From contig SMSO01000014.1 in assembly GCA_004764695.1 (NCBI GenBank), positions 943,148 through 1,007,147 on the forward strand: a DNA stretch of 64,000 nt, in the 5' to 3' direction. A program made the translations under genes and the position numbers. The DNA is from Schizochytrium sp. TIO01. Its lineage: Eukaryota; Sar; Bigyra; Thraustochytrida; Thraustochytriidae. Shown here piece by piece: positions 54,506 through 64,000 of the stretch (the first letter of the stretch is position 1; every line of letters begins with the position of its first letter). Under the pieces are notes generated by a model that had not been told where the DNA came from, ran no database searches, and saw nothing but the letters and a program-made list of their open reading frames with translations.

Positions 54506-56191
54506 ATGCAACTTCGCATGCCTCATTTCACGCCCAAGGGCGTAGCCATCGGCTTTGGCCTCTTTGTTGGCATTCTCTTCTTCCTCTACTGGTTCCTTGT
54601 TGGTCTTGCACTTCTTGGTGATGCCTTCAAGGTTATTGCTGGTGCCTCCTCTGGTTCGCTCTTTAGTGCTGTCTCGAACCCAGTTGCTGGCCTTATGGTT
54701 GGTATTCTCTGTACTGTCCTCGTTCAGTCATCCTCCACCACCACCTCGATCATTGTCGCAGCTGCTGGCGCTGGTGTTTTGCCCGTCTCCACTGGTATCC
54801 CGATGGTCTTCGGTGCTAACATCGGTACTTCTGTCACCAACACCATCGTGTCTCTTGGTTTTGTCGGCGACCGTGAGCAGTACCGTCGCGGCTTCTCTGG
54901 TGCCACTGTCCACGATATGTTCAACTACATGAACGTCATCTTCTGGCTTCCCCTCGAGTCCATCTCCTCTGCTATCAACGGTGGCAACGGTGGTGTGCTT
55001 TACCTCATCACCAAGGAAATCGCAAAGGGCTTCACTGCTTGTGAGGGCGACTGCGAGGACTGGGAGGGCCCTCTTAAGGTTATCACATCCGCCATCTCCA
55101 AGAAGATTATCAGTGTTGACAAGGATGTTATCAAGGATTTCGCTTACGGCAAACCCTCCATCGATCTTTGCAAGGACTTCCTCTGCACTAGCCAGTACGA
55201 CTCTGATACCAACACTTGCCACAACCACAAGTTCAGCCAGAAGCGTTGTGCCACCTCCGAATATGCTGTTGTCGGTCACTGTAACGAGTTCGGCAACAAC
55301 ACCAAGGCCAAGGCCGAGTTCAACTACTGCATTCGTGACTCACTCAATGTGTCTGTCTCCGATATCACCGTCGACCAGGATGCCCTCTCTGGCGCTCTTG
55401 AGCACTTCAACAGCTACAAGCTCAACAAGGGTGGAGTCTTTTACAAGGCTGGTATGCAGACTTCTGCTGGCTGGGTCACTCTTCTTCTCTCTCTTGTGAT
55501 GCTCATTGGATCTCTTCTCTGCATGGTCAAGCTTCTCGGAATTGCAATCCGTGGTGCTGCTGAGGATGTGCTCAAGAAGGCTCTCAACATGAACGGCTAC
55601 CTCGCGATTCTCGTTGGCTGTGGTGTGACAATGTTTGTGCAGTCATCTTCGATCACAACCTCGACTTTGACTCCTCTGGTTGCCATGGGTACCTTGACTT
55701 TGGAGGGTATGCTTCCGTTGACTTTGGGAGCCAACATTGGAACTACGTTGACTGGTGTTTTGGCATCGTTGGTGGGCTCTTCAACCGATGGATTTCAGCT
55801 TGCGATGTGCCACGTGCTGTTCAACGTGTTTGGTGTTTTGATGTTTTATCCTGCTCCTCGTATTCGTGCTTTGCCCATCAACGCTGCTCGTTATTTGGGT
55901 GATCTTGCTGCTACGTTCAAGGCCTTCCCTGTGTTTTACATCATCATGTTGTTCTTGGTATACCCTGGCTTCTTCCTCGCCATTAGCATTGCATTCGACA
56001 CCAAGAGTGCAGGTGGTATTGCCGGTGGCGTGATTGGTCTCTTGGCGTTTATTGCGATTCATGTTGGCTTCTTCTTTTGGTATCTCCGCCGTGGAGGCAA
56101 GCAGATCTTGGTCAGCCGCTTTGGTTTTGATGAGGACAAGGCACAAAACTCTAAGCTCGAGTCCTCTGCTGTTAACCCTATGGGTGTTTAG
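54506..56191 (+). CDS. SLC34-type Na+/phosphate cotransporter, copy 2
   Basis: 561 residues from ATG 54506 (MQLRMPHFTPKGVAIGF), chosen because its N-terminus aligns with copy 1. The frame is open to 54353, but the upstream 51 codons are Ser/Thr-rich and look like 5' UTR. Both QSSST/QSSSI motifs, the FGANIGTS and LGANIGTT blocks and all loop Cys are present. It is nearly identical to copy 1 over most of the middle but differs in patches: VITSAISKKIISVDKD, GGVFYKAGMQ, and the segment before the last helices (PAPRIRALPINAARYL versus PWERIRELPLSAARHL). The end VSRFGFDEDKAQNSKLESSA matches copy 1, so copies 1 and 2 are the youngest pair. Confidence 0.95.
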   Translation: MQLRMPHFTPKGVAIGFGLFVGILFFLYWFLVGLALLGDAFKVIAGASSGSLFSAVSNPVAGLMVGILCTVLVQSSSTTTSIIVAAAGAGVLPVSTGIPMVFGANIGTSVTNTIVSLGFVGDREQYRRGFSGATVHDMFNYMNVIFWLPLESISSAINGGNGGVLYLITKEIAKGFTACEGDCEDWEGPLKVITSAISKKIISVDKDVIKDFAYGKPSIDLCKDFLCTSQYDSDTNTCHNHKFSQKRCATSEYAVVGHCNEFGNNTKAKAEFNYCIRDSLNVSVSDITVDQDALSGALEHFNSYKLNKGGVFYKAGMQTSAGWVTLLLSLVMLIGSLLCMVKLLGIAIRGAAEDVLKKALNMNGYLAILVGCGVTMFVQSSSITTSTLTPLVAMGTLTLEGMLPLTLGANIGTTLTGVLASLVGSSTDGFQLAMCHVLFNVFGVLMFYPAPRIRALPINAARYLGDLAATFKAFPVFYIIMLFLVYPGFFLAISIAFDTKSAGGIAGGVIGLLAFIAIHVGFFFWYLRRGGKQILVSRFGFDEDKAQNSKLESSAVNPMGV

Positions 56192-57295
56192 TTTCAAATA
56201 TTCTGTAAAAGGCTAATTAAGCCCATCTGTCTCCGGGTAGGTCCGTCTTTATACCTTTGCCCATGTAGCTCGTTTCTTTAATTCTGTGAAAGCATTTCTT
56301 TAATATTTGTAAAACGTGAGTAATTCATCATCTAGACAGTTTTTGTCGGTGAGCTAAATGGGGTCCCTTCATGACGAGATTAGTGCGTTGGCGTGTTGCT
56401 TCGTCTTTAAAAACGCACAGCACTTCACGGAAAGCTTTCAGAATGAATCCAATGGATGGCATTGAAAGCATTCAACGCATCCAGCGTGAACGAGGTTTGC
56501 ATCTTGTGGCCTGAAGAATAAAACATTTCATCTTCTTTGATTGTGCAATTCAGGCACGTTAGTAGATAGAAGGGACCTCCAACTATGAGCTCTAAAATCT
56601 ATTGCTGTAGTTTGTGAACACAAACGACAGAAACTTCTTCGTCGGCCTTCATCTTCCCGAGGCCTACTAAAAAATGAAAAGGGTGTTGTTCGCTTGTTTT
56701 TTCACTTTCCCGACTTGTATAACCATATTTCGAGCGCTCAAATTATTATTATTTTTTTAAATTTTTTTTAAATTTTTTTTTCAGCAAGTATACACCCTTG
56801 GGCTCCTCGCATCATCGTTTCTTCTCTCAGTATTCAGCTATTCTTTCATATGCCTACTTTGACTCATCTCGCTTGATTCAGAAGAAGGTGAGCGGGGTGC
56901 TTGACCTGCTCATTCTTCAAGTCTTCACTCGACACACTGCACTTTCTCATGCAGAAGTGTTTACTCTGGGCCACGACCCAAAGCTAGTGCACGAGTAGTG
57001 CTAGGTACTGCTTTCGCAGGCCAGACATCATGACAATAACAAGATAAAGGTATATCCAGCATATTATAGTCTCTGGGTATAAGAGCAGTTCGTTTAAAAA
57101 TGTTATACTGACAAAGTAGTCCAGAAAAGTTGTTTTCGCCTTCTTTACACTTGAGACTCGAAGGATGACGTCCAAGTTGCAAAACTTAGTCTAGGAAGTA
57201 ACTCACTCCTATAATACCCCCAATAGTATAAACGACTCAGCTAAGCCTGCGGAACTAGATTCGCTCAAGGGGGCAGGGAATGCATACATGGACCT

Positions 57296-57303
57296 GCACG
57301 TGC
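57296..57303. promoter_or_regulatory. GCACGTGC site
   Basis: Context CTGCACGTGCCT. Part of the cluster. Confidence 0.4.
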
Positions 57304-57556
57304 CTATCTACTAGCGAAGTAAAGCAAAGTCGCGGACGATCCAGTAGCAGAACAGCAATCAATCGTAGAGTCAAAAAACTCTTGCGGAAGGCCTCGACTA
57401 ACATTCCAGATACTTTCAAGACGGCTTGTCGAACAGCGAAGTTTTGCCATCGGGCATGAAGACGAGGGCGGTTCTGAGCATGATGAGGATCTTGCCGTTC
57501 ATTAGAAAACTGTGATGGCTTTTTGGATGTACCTTGTAAAGAGAGGCTGGGGGTTT

Positions 57557-57564
57557 GCACGTGC
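57557..57564. promoter_or_regulatory. GCACGTGC site
   Basis: Context TTGCACGTGCTT, 261 bp from the previous site. Confidence 0.4.
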
Positions 57565-58940
57565 TTACAAATAGGGTCCAGCCCGCGCAATTCAGCCTCG
57601 AATGGGCCTGATCGCCAGCAAAAGTTGCGATGAATCATGGTACCGCTTAAGTGACATGAAGATGTGCGAGCAAACGCTATATTCACGAGGAAGCCGAAAA
57701 GGGATTCGTCTTGAAGGGCGCCAATCTCGCAGAAAACCTCACGGGAGAAAAATTTGAAAGGTCGCATTTGCTGCAATAGAGAAAGGAGTGTGTGCGATTT
57801 ATTTCATCTTAAGTTTGGCTTGGATATGACCCTGTAAGTTCCAAGGAGTGAATCTTGCTTGGTCGAAAAGGAACTAGGCCGGACAATGAGTGGGTTTGTA
57901 CCAGCGGAGCAGATAGGTACTCGAAGTACCTTCTTAACACTCATGTGGATGCGAGTAGCGACTGTTAAACTATAGTTGGTTCCTAATGGGTGAGTTTGGA
58001 AAACTTAAAATCCTCCAAATCCAAGTCATCTCGGCATGTCCACTAAACCCGAGAGATGGGTGCGCGCCACAGAGCTGGTCACGGGCTGAGGCTTTCTCGA
58101 AACATGGCTTGGACATATCGAAGGAGGGACGCAGCTGCAGCAAAGCAAGCATTGGCTCCTCGCTCTAGTGCAAGGAAAGTCTTCAGGATGAAAGACTGTG
58201 CTGGCAAAACTGCGTCAGCATTTGCAAGACAGAGCCACCCTTTGTCGATCGTCTGGCTCAAGAAGCCCGGTCCGCAAGTTTAGAGGCGCTGAGAGGAGAG
58301 CGTGTGTGTTCTCTTGGTTTTTTCTTGCTCACCCTGAGGTGAAACGAGGTAGGGTGTCTCCTCACAGGCGGAATTCAGTCACGTTCTCCTCTGAAGGCCG
58401 ACCAAAATAGATAAATCACTCAATCTTGAACGGCTTACCATGCTGAGAGGCTTGTAGCAAGATAAACGCAAAACATCGAGCTGGAATTGTCACCCCTCTA
58501 AATGGGCAAATGAAAAGTAGACGAAAATAAAAGAAAAGAGGGAATCTTATCTTTGAAATCCTCTAGCAGCCGAACGAAGTAGAGCCCTCATAAGATCACT
58601 ACAACTACCGAAAGAGGCGCGCGAAAGCCGATGAGGCTTCTTGCTAACTTAAATAAACTCCCAGACCTCAGATTGCACAAAATAGGTAAAGTTGAGGTTG
58701 AGTTGGAGGGCCGCGAAAAAACCTCTTCTTCAAGATGTATGTTAATATGGCAAGGCCCCAAGCTTCTTGATGTCTAAACGTGTCACAAGAATAATGTTCA
58801 TAAACTTGCTAACAGAGCACAGTTGTGTATTTGTCCTCCTTTTTTGCGCATTGTAAACGTTTCACACTAGCCTTATGTGGGACCTGAAATTACTCTCCTC
58901 TTCTTTGAACAAGGAGGAAGAGCCCAGATAGGTAAAGTGC

Positions 58941-58950
58941 GCACGTGCAG
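58941..58950. promoter_or_regulatory. GCACGTGCAG element upstream of transporter copy 3
   Basis: Same 10-mer as at 49007 and 53866; 439 bp before the ATG at 59390, nearly the same spacing as for copy 1. Confidence 0.6.
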
Positions 58951-59389
58951 AAACAGCCAGGACGACCTTCCCAGGCTCTTATCGCAGGTTTAAATGAAAA
59001 CAAGATTCTGAATGATTGGCTCAGCGGTTCGCGCGAAATTGAAACTTCTAGTGGTTATGATATTCCCAGGAGAAAGCGCAAGATATTACAGCTGTCTTGC
59101 GTCTCTTTCCAAGATTGCTAGAAGTGAAATAGGACACTTTTGGTAGTCCCCTTCCAATCATAAAGGACGCTACAATTCTCAAAGCCTCCAATTTCTCGCA
59201 TAGCACGTATACTAAAAGGAGTTCAATGGTTCCACCTCGGGAGGTTTGAATGTTTTCCAGACACAGCTTCCACTGAGAAGAAAAACTCATTCAGCAGGAG
59301 GTCGATAGTGCAAACTCTTCGATCTCAGCAAACCCCAATCTTCATCAAACCAAACCCTTAATAATAAGAAGAAGAATAACAAGTCGAAA

Positions 59390-61096
59390 ATGCCTCAGCT
59401 TAGCATGCCCCATCTCCACATGCCGCACCTTACCCCTAAAGGTGTGGCAAAGGGCCTAGGTCTCTTTCTTGGTATCCTTTTCTTTCTTTACTGGTTTCTA
59501 GTTGGTCTTGATCTTCTAGGTGGTGCCTTCAAGATTATTGCTGGCGCCTCCTCCGGGTCTCTCTTCAACTCTGTGTCAAATCCTATTGCTGGTCTCATGG
59601 TTGGTATCCTTTGTACTGTACTTGTACAGTCTTCTTCCACTACTACATCTATTGTTGTTGCCGCTGCTGGATCTGGAGTCCTTCCCGTCTCCACTGGTAT
59701 TCCGATGATTTTTGGTGCTAACATCGGTACTTCTGTCACCAACACCATCGTCTCTCTTGGTTTTGTCGGCGACCGTGAGCAGTACCGTCGCGGCTTCTCT
59801 GGTGCCACTGTCCACGATATGTTCAACTACATGAACGTCATCTTCTGGCTTCCCCTCGAATGCATTTCATCTGCTATCAACGGTGGTAATGGTGGTGTTC
59901 TGTATCTCCTCACTTACGAAATCGCTAAATCGTTTACTGCTTGTGAGGGCGAGTGCAGTGACTGGGATGGCCCACTTAAAGTAATCACTGCGGCTATTTC
60001 TGACAAAATCATTGACGTCGATTCTGATGTAATCAAGGATTTTGCTTATGGTGAACCCTCTATCGATCTCTGCAAGGAACTACTCTGCACTACGCAATAT
60101 AACTCCGACACCAACACTTGTTATAACCACAAGTTTAACCAGAAGCGTTGCGCCACCTCCGAATATGCTGTTGTCGGTCACTGTAACGAGTTCGGCAACA
60201 ATACCAAGGCCAAGGCCGAGTTCAACTACTGCATTCGTGACTCACTCAATGTGTCTGTCTCCGATATCACCGTCGACCAGGATGCCCTCTCTGGCGCTCT
60301 TGAGCACTTCAATACCTACAAGATCAACAAGGCTGGTGCCTTCTATGATGCTGGTATGAAGCAATCTGCCGCCGGCTGGGTCGCTCTTCTTTTGTCTCTT
60401 ACAATGCTCATTGGATCTCTTCTCTGCATGGTCAAGCTTCTCGGAATTGCAATCCGTGGTGCTGCTGAGGATGTGCTCAAGAAGGCTCTCAACATGAACG
60501 GCTACCTCGCGATTCTCGTTGGCTGTGGTGTGACAATGTTTGTGCAGTCATCTTCGATCACAACCTCGACTTTGACTCCTCTGGTTGCTATGGGTACCTT
60601 GACTTTGGAGGGTATGCTTCCGTTGACTTTGGGTGCCAACATTGGAACTACGTTGACCGGTGTTTTGGCATCGTTGGTGGGCTCCTCGGCTGATGGATTT
60701 CAGCTTGCTATGTGCCACGTATTTTTCAACGTGTTTGGTGTTCTGATGTTTTATCCTATTCCTCGGGTCCGTGCAATCCCTATCAACGCGGCGCGTCATT
60801 TGGGTGATCTTGCTGCTACGTTCAAGGCCTTCCCTGTGTTTTACATCATCATGTTGTTCTTGGTATACCCGGGCTTCCTTCTTGCTATCAGTATTGCCTA
60901 CGAAACAGGAAGTGCAGGTGGTATTGCTGGAGGCACCGTGGGTCTTCTTGTTTTTATTGCAATTCACGTTGGATTCTTCTGGTGGTACCTGCGTCGTGGA
61001 GGCAAGGAGGTCCTTGTTCGTCGCTTTGGTTTCGATGAAGATAAGCTTGAGAAAGATAAACTGGAGTCTTCTTCTGTTAACCCGATGGCTTTATAA
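59390..61096 (+). CDS. SLC34-type Na+/phosphate cotransporter, copy 3
   Basis: 568 codons, no intron. The N-terminus MPQLSMPHLHMPHLTPKGVA is longer than in copies 1 and 2, with a repeated MPHL unit. Motifs: VLVQSSSTTTSIVVAAAG, IFGANIGTSVTNTIVSLG, MFVQSSSITTS, LPLTLGANIGTT; the Cys-rich loop is conserved (DLCKELLC, TNTCYNHKF, KRCATSEY, GHCNEF). It is the most diverged copy, but only in blocks: the third positions differ almost throughout 59450-59700 and 59865-60140, while 59716-59858, 60150-60310 and 60410-60715 are nearly the same DNA as in copies 1 and 2. The 3' flank is unlike the other two apart from short matches. Confidence 0.95.
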   Translation: MPQLSMPHLHMPHLTPKGVAKGLGLFLGILFFLYWFLVGLDLLGGAFKIIAGASSGSLFNSVSNPIAGLMVGILCTVLVQSSSTTTSIVVAAAGSGVLPVSTGIPMIFGANIGTSVTNTIVSLGFVGDREQYRRGFSGATVHDMFNYMNVIFWLPLECISSAINGGNGGVLYLLTYEIAKSFTACEGECSDWDGPLKVITAAISDKIIDVDSDVIKDFAYGEPSIDLCKELLCTTQYNSDTNTCYNHKFNQKRCATSEYAVVGHCNEFGNNTKAKAEFNYCIRDSLNVSVSDITVDQDALSGALEHFNTYKINKAGAFYDAGMKQSAAGWVALLLSLTMLIGSLLCMVKLLGIAIRGAAEDVLKKALNMNGYLAILVGCGVTMFVQSSSITTSTLTPLVAMGTLTLEGMLPLTLGANIGTTLTGVLASLVGSSADGFQLAMCHVFFNVFGVLMFYPIPRVRAIPINAARHLGDLAATFKAFPVFYIIMLFLVYPGFLLAISIAYETGSAGGIAGGTVGLLVFIAIHVGFFWWYLRRGGKEVLVRRFGFDEDKLEKDKLESSSVNPMAL

Positions 61097-63020
61097 AAAG
61101 ACTTTGCCAATGATAAATTTGTTCTGGGCATCCGATTTCGTCCAAGTAGATATGTCTCATTTCCTTTGTTTTAGAAAACCCTTCCTTTTACAATGATATT
61201 TTTTCACTGTGTCTTAATCTTCAGTATTCATGAGTGCGCTTTATTCGACTTAATTTGATCCTGCTAAGCAAGATTACATAGTTTTGCAGGGGAAAGTAAG
61301 ATGTAATACAGATTACATTTCGGCATCTAAAGTGCCAAATCGTTCATCTAGTTTAAAAAAACAATTAGTATTGTTGGATGTTCAAATCTTCAAATAGCAA
61401 TACTTGCGATGCTTGCTACACTGTTAATTATGATGATGAGCCAACATGCCACTGCAAAATTCCCCAAAAGAAACTTAATATTCACTGAAAAGTATATAAC
61501 GCGTTTCTCTTTTAATACGCAAAATTTTCGAGAAGAAAATTGTTTTGAGGGGAAGTTAAAAATAATTAATGATTGCTTTTTAAAAAAGTTGAGGAAAAAA
61601 TTGGTACACACAGTGCGTCTAGATCTTCCATAAACAAGATTCGGTTGGGGCCCTTTTGTTATTTAGTGGCCTTCCATTTCCAACTCTAAAAATGGTGCAT
61701 TCGTGCTTTGGAAGCGGACCCATTCGACATCCAAAGAATTTTACAAAACCATTGCCTCAAAGAGTATTTTCAGGGGGATACAGCAATTTGTCTGTTCTAA
61801 GCATAAGAGTAGTCTCGAACGCGGTTTCTGAGAATGGGCTGGTATCATCAAGGTTATTCACCTCAAGAGAGGCTCAATTTATAAACTTGTATGAGTTCGA
61901 ATCACAGGTAGGAGACTTTCTGGGATGATCACTAACGTTTAGACCCTTAGTGGTTGTTTCAGGTGGTAAGTCACTAAGTCGCAAGACTGCTCAATCCACT
62001 AAAGGGTCGAGCGCAATATCTTTAATAATTTAATTTTGTAGGCAATTGCACCGAGTACTAACGTCGTAGGGCAGCTTCCACAGTCTTTAAGAGTCTGAAC
62101 CTCTTCAAATTGACCCCAACTTTGACATCAAACCTATCATAGAACACACAAGAGTGTTGAGCACACATGTTTGCGCTCTTAGAACGGCATGTAGCTCCAC
62201 AGGAAGAGAAGTAAGAAGAAGGTACACTCAAAGAAGAAGCCGAAGATAGACTCTTTCCCGTAATATTTTTTATTTTATTTTAAAATAAGTTATACCTTTT
62301 TTAAAAACAACATCATTTATAAATTTTAAAAAGTTAGAATAACTTGAGGCTGTGAGGCTTCAGAATTTAACTTCAATGTGCACCAATGCAACTTCAACTT
62401 CATATTTTAAAATGTAGTAACCTGCAACAGATGTAAGAGATCATTCTGGTCGGAACATTCCTACGGACTGTTTCTGCTTCGAAAGAAAAAAGGAAAAAGA
62501 AAAAAATGAAAAAGAAGAAGAAGAATGCCATTTTCTATCTTCTACAATCGCAACCTTACAAAACGCCAAAAAAGTTTGGAGCAACATTTGCTTCTCTCCA
62601 CTTGCCTCCGGGTGTGCTCTTCAAATGCCAAGTCATTCAGCCAGGCACTTGTCCATCCATTCAGCCCGGCTAGTTCTGAAATCGCCCTGTCCAGATCAAT
62701 ACGTGCATGCAGAGTGGGCTGAGCCGAGCTGAGCTGAGCTGGGCTGAGCGAGCCACGCTGCACGGGCACTTTAATCTTGCATCCTTGCCCTGCGACCAAC
62801 GCTTCATGCAAACTTGCAGCGCGTTTTCAGGCACGCGAGGGCCACCGCGCTCAATGAGCTTCCAATAATCGAATCTTCGTATTAGGAGTTTGTTCTCCGT
62901 CTGCGAATCGATGAATAGATGGGTAAGTATGTTGTAAGCCTCTGCGTGCCTCACGTCCATCCATCCCCGACCCAATCCTCCCTCGGCCTAAAGGTCGAGC
63001 TTCTTTCATAAGGAATAACA
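61097..63020. other. Intergenic spacer
   Basis: AT-rich with a poly-purine run (about 62485-62525) and a GAGCT-type repeat cluster at 62720-62750. Short frames only; no gene supported. Confidence 0.5.
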
Positions 63021-63712
63021 ATGTCGAAATTATATCGCAGTGACTGCACGCGCTGCGAGCTCGCGAATAGTGATAAGGTCTGCGGTATCTATGAGGCTAA
63101 AATCAGCGACGAGGTTCATCATCGAATTCGTTACTCTGAAGAGACAAAGCTGATGAAGCAGACTTTTGGTGGCCTTCCTGCACTAGTAAGGGCGTTTTGA
63201 GCGAACTTGAACGCTTTAAACGGCTGTGGACTCTTTATAAATCAAGGAAAGTCCCAACCTTCGCGTGAGAGAGTGTACCAGGAAACTACACTGGGGTATT
63301 GAATGCTCATTTTGAGAAAAGTGACTTACCTGCGTACAGCTGAAAGGAGGATCACAACTGTTGAAGTTTCGCATTGCCTTGGAGAGGCAAAAGACAAACT
63401 TTGGAGGGGAGCGTTCTATATTAAAACCAGAAGAGAGGAGAATAATGTCAGCTGAAAACTTGCTCGCACACATAGCAAGATCTAAGGGTGTCTAGAAGCC
63501 CTAAGTCCACTCATCCTGAACCAGAGCCGGGCGCTAGCCTATGCAGCACGCCTTATGCAGCTCGCTTCATTCGGTGCAAGTTTCTACGGCCCGTCTCGGT
63601 TTTGTAAATTGAAAACTTTCTTTTGTAATTTTAGAATAGAAGAAAGTCTGAACAGCTAGACTGTTCCATGGATGAGGCATTCAAGCAAGCCATTTGTGCA
63701 AACAACAAATAG
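63021..63712 (+). CDS. Candidate small Cys-containing protein, two exons
   Basis: Exon 1 63021-63185 (55 codons, ATG TCG AAA ...) ends in CTA/GTAAGG. Exon 2 63635-63712 follows a CTTTCTTTTGTAATTTTAG acceptor; both sides are phase 0, giving 80 residues. The start MSKLYRSDCTRCELANSDKVC has a CxxC pair and a third Cys; exon 2 reads RRKSEQLDCSMDEAFKQAIC with two more Cys, then CANNK-like end. Charged and hydrophilic, no signal peptide. Not recognised. The intron of 449 nt is longer than others here. If exon 1 were unspliced it would read three further codons to a stop (58 residues). Confidence 0.45.
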
Positions 63713-64000
63713 CTGAAAACCCGAGTCAAGGGTGGCTGCGGAGAGGAGATACGCTGGTGCAGGGAAACGATTTGGGGTGTCTTGCAATTTTTCATCCTAC
63801 TTATTTATTTCTTATTTTTCTAATTTTAAAAAATAATGTAAATATATAAAACATTTATTTTTTATTCATTATTTAAAGTTTGTGGGGCTTTAAATAAGCA
63901 AACAAACACACCTTATATTTTAAACCAATCATGAAACTAACTCTTAAAATAGCCATTGTCCCGGCTAGGCCTTTTGATTGCACCAATGCTTCCCGTTCCA
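63713..64000. other. AT-rich 3' flank to the window edge
   Basis: Homopolymer-rich A/T sequence; nothing coding recognised. Confidence 0.5.

Larger units (their letters stand above)
56192..59389. other. Spacer between transporter copies 2 and 3
   Basis: No supported gene. A minus-strand frame at 57255-57776 (about 170 codons, no family features, non-ATG start) was not accepted. GCACGTGC occurs at 57296 and 57557, and GCACGTGCAG at 58941. Confidence 0.55.

Noticed and set aside
57255-57776. 173-codon minus-strand frame between transporter copies 2 and 3
   Set aside because: No ATG at its start, no family features, and it overlaps two CACGTG sites; most likely chance.
1-64000. tRNA, rRNA, snRNA, CRISPR array or intact transposon
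   Set aside because: Reading for B-box-like GGTTCGA motifs, U6-like sequence, regular spacer arrays and transposase or reverse transcriptase motifs gave no supportable hit. A covariance-model scan would settle the RNA genes.

Overview
The window is nuclear DNA from a unicellular eukaryote. Most genes are single-exon, encode eukaryote-specific proteins (ZNF598/Hel2, GINS PSF3, ATG8, SLC34 phosphate cotransporters, TMEM87-type 7TM, Popeye, CFA20, inositol oxygenase) and are separated by AT-rich, microsatellite-rich spacers. The few introns are short GT-AG introns of about 64-450 nt. This combination best fits a stramenopile, most likely a thraustochytrid/labyrinthulomycete, but the assignment is inferred from gene content and architecture only. 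I saw no tRNA, rRNA, CRISPR or intact transposon.

Layout. 1-11 kb: a catalytically dead-looking cathepsin X-like protein that runs off the left edge (-), a ChrR-type cupin (-), the ribosome-quality-control E3 ZNF598/Hel2 (+), a small membrane RING protein (-), a KCTD-type BTB protein (-) and a spliced CFA20-domain protein (+). 11-25 kb: a Zn/Cd P1B ATPase with a Cys/His-rich N-terminus (-), a repeat-rich spacer, GINS subunit PSF3 (+) and a giant LRR/Ser-rich protein (-) whose N-terminus shows a frame conflict. 26-43 kb: a spliced SAM methyltransferase (-), an unknown basic protein (-), inositol oxygenase (+), a Popeye-domain protein with a hidden first exon (+), ATG8 with a long C-terminal tail (+), a spliced UBA-like protein (-), a spliced 8-Cys protein (+) and a TMEM87/GOST 7TM protein (+).

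42.6-61.1 kb holds the most distinctive feature: three tandem intronless paralogues of an SLC34-type Na+/phosphate cotransporter, in the same orientation and about 3.2-3.4 kb apart, with a mosaic of near-identical and diverged tracts that suggests gene conversion. The surrounding spacers are strongly enriched in CACGTG. A 10-bp version, GCACGTGCAG, occurs once upstream of each of the three genes, about 440-630 bp before the ATG. CACGTG is the core site of the yeast phosphate regulator Pho4, so the region may be a phosphate-responsive transporter array. The right edge carries a small spliced Cys-containing protein.

Several genes have to be assembled from exons (10406, 26330, 33306, 39171, 40157, 63021). 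Those models rest on splice-site, phase and homology arguments made by eye.
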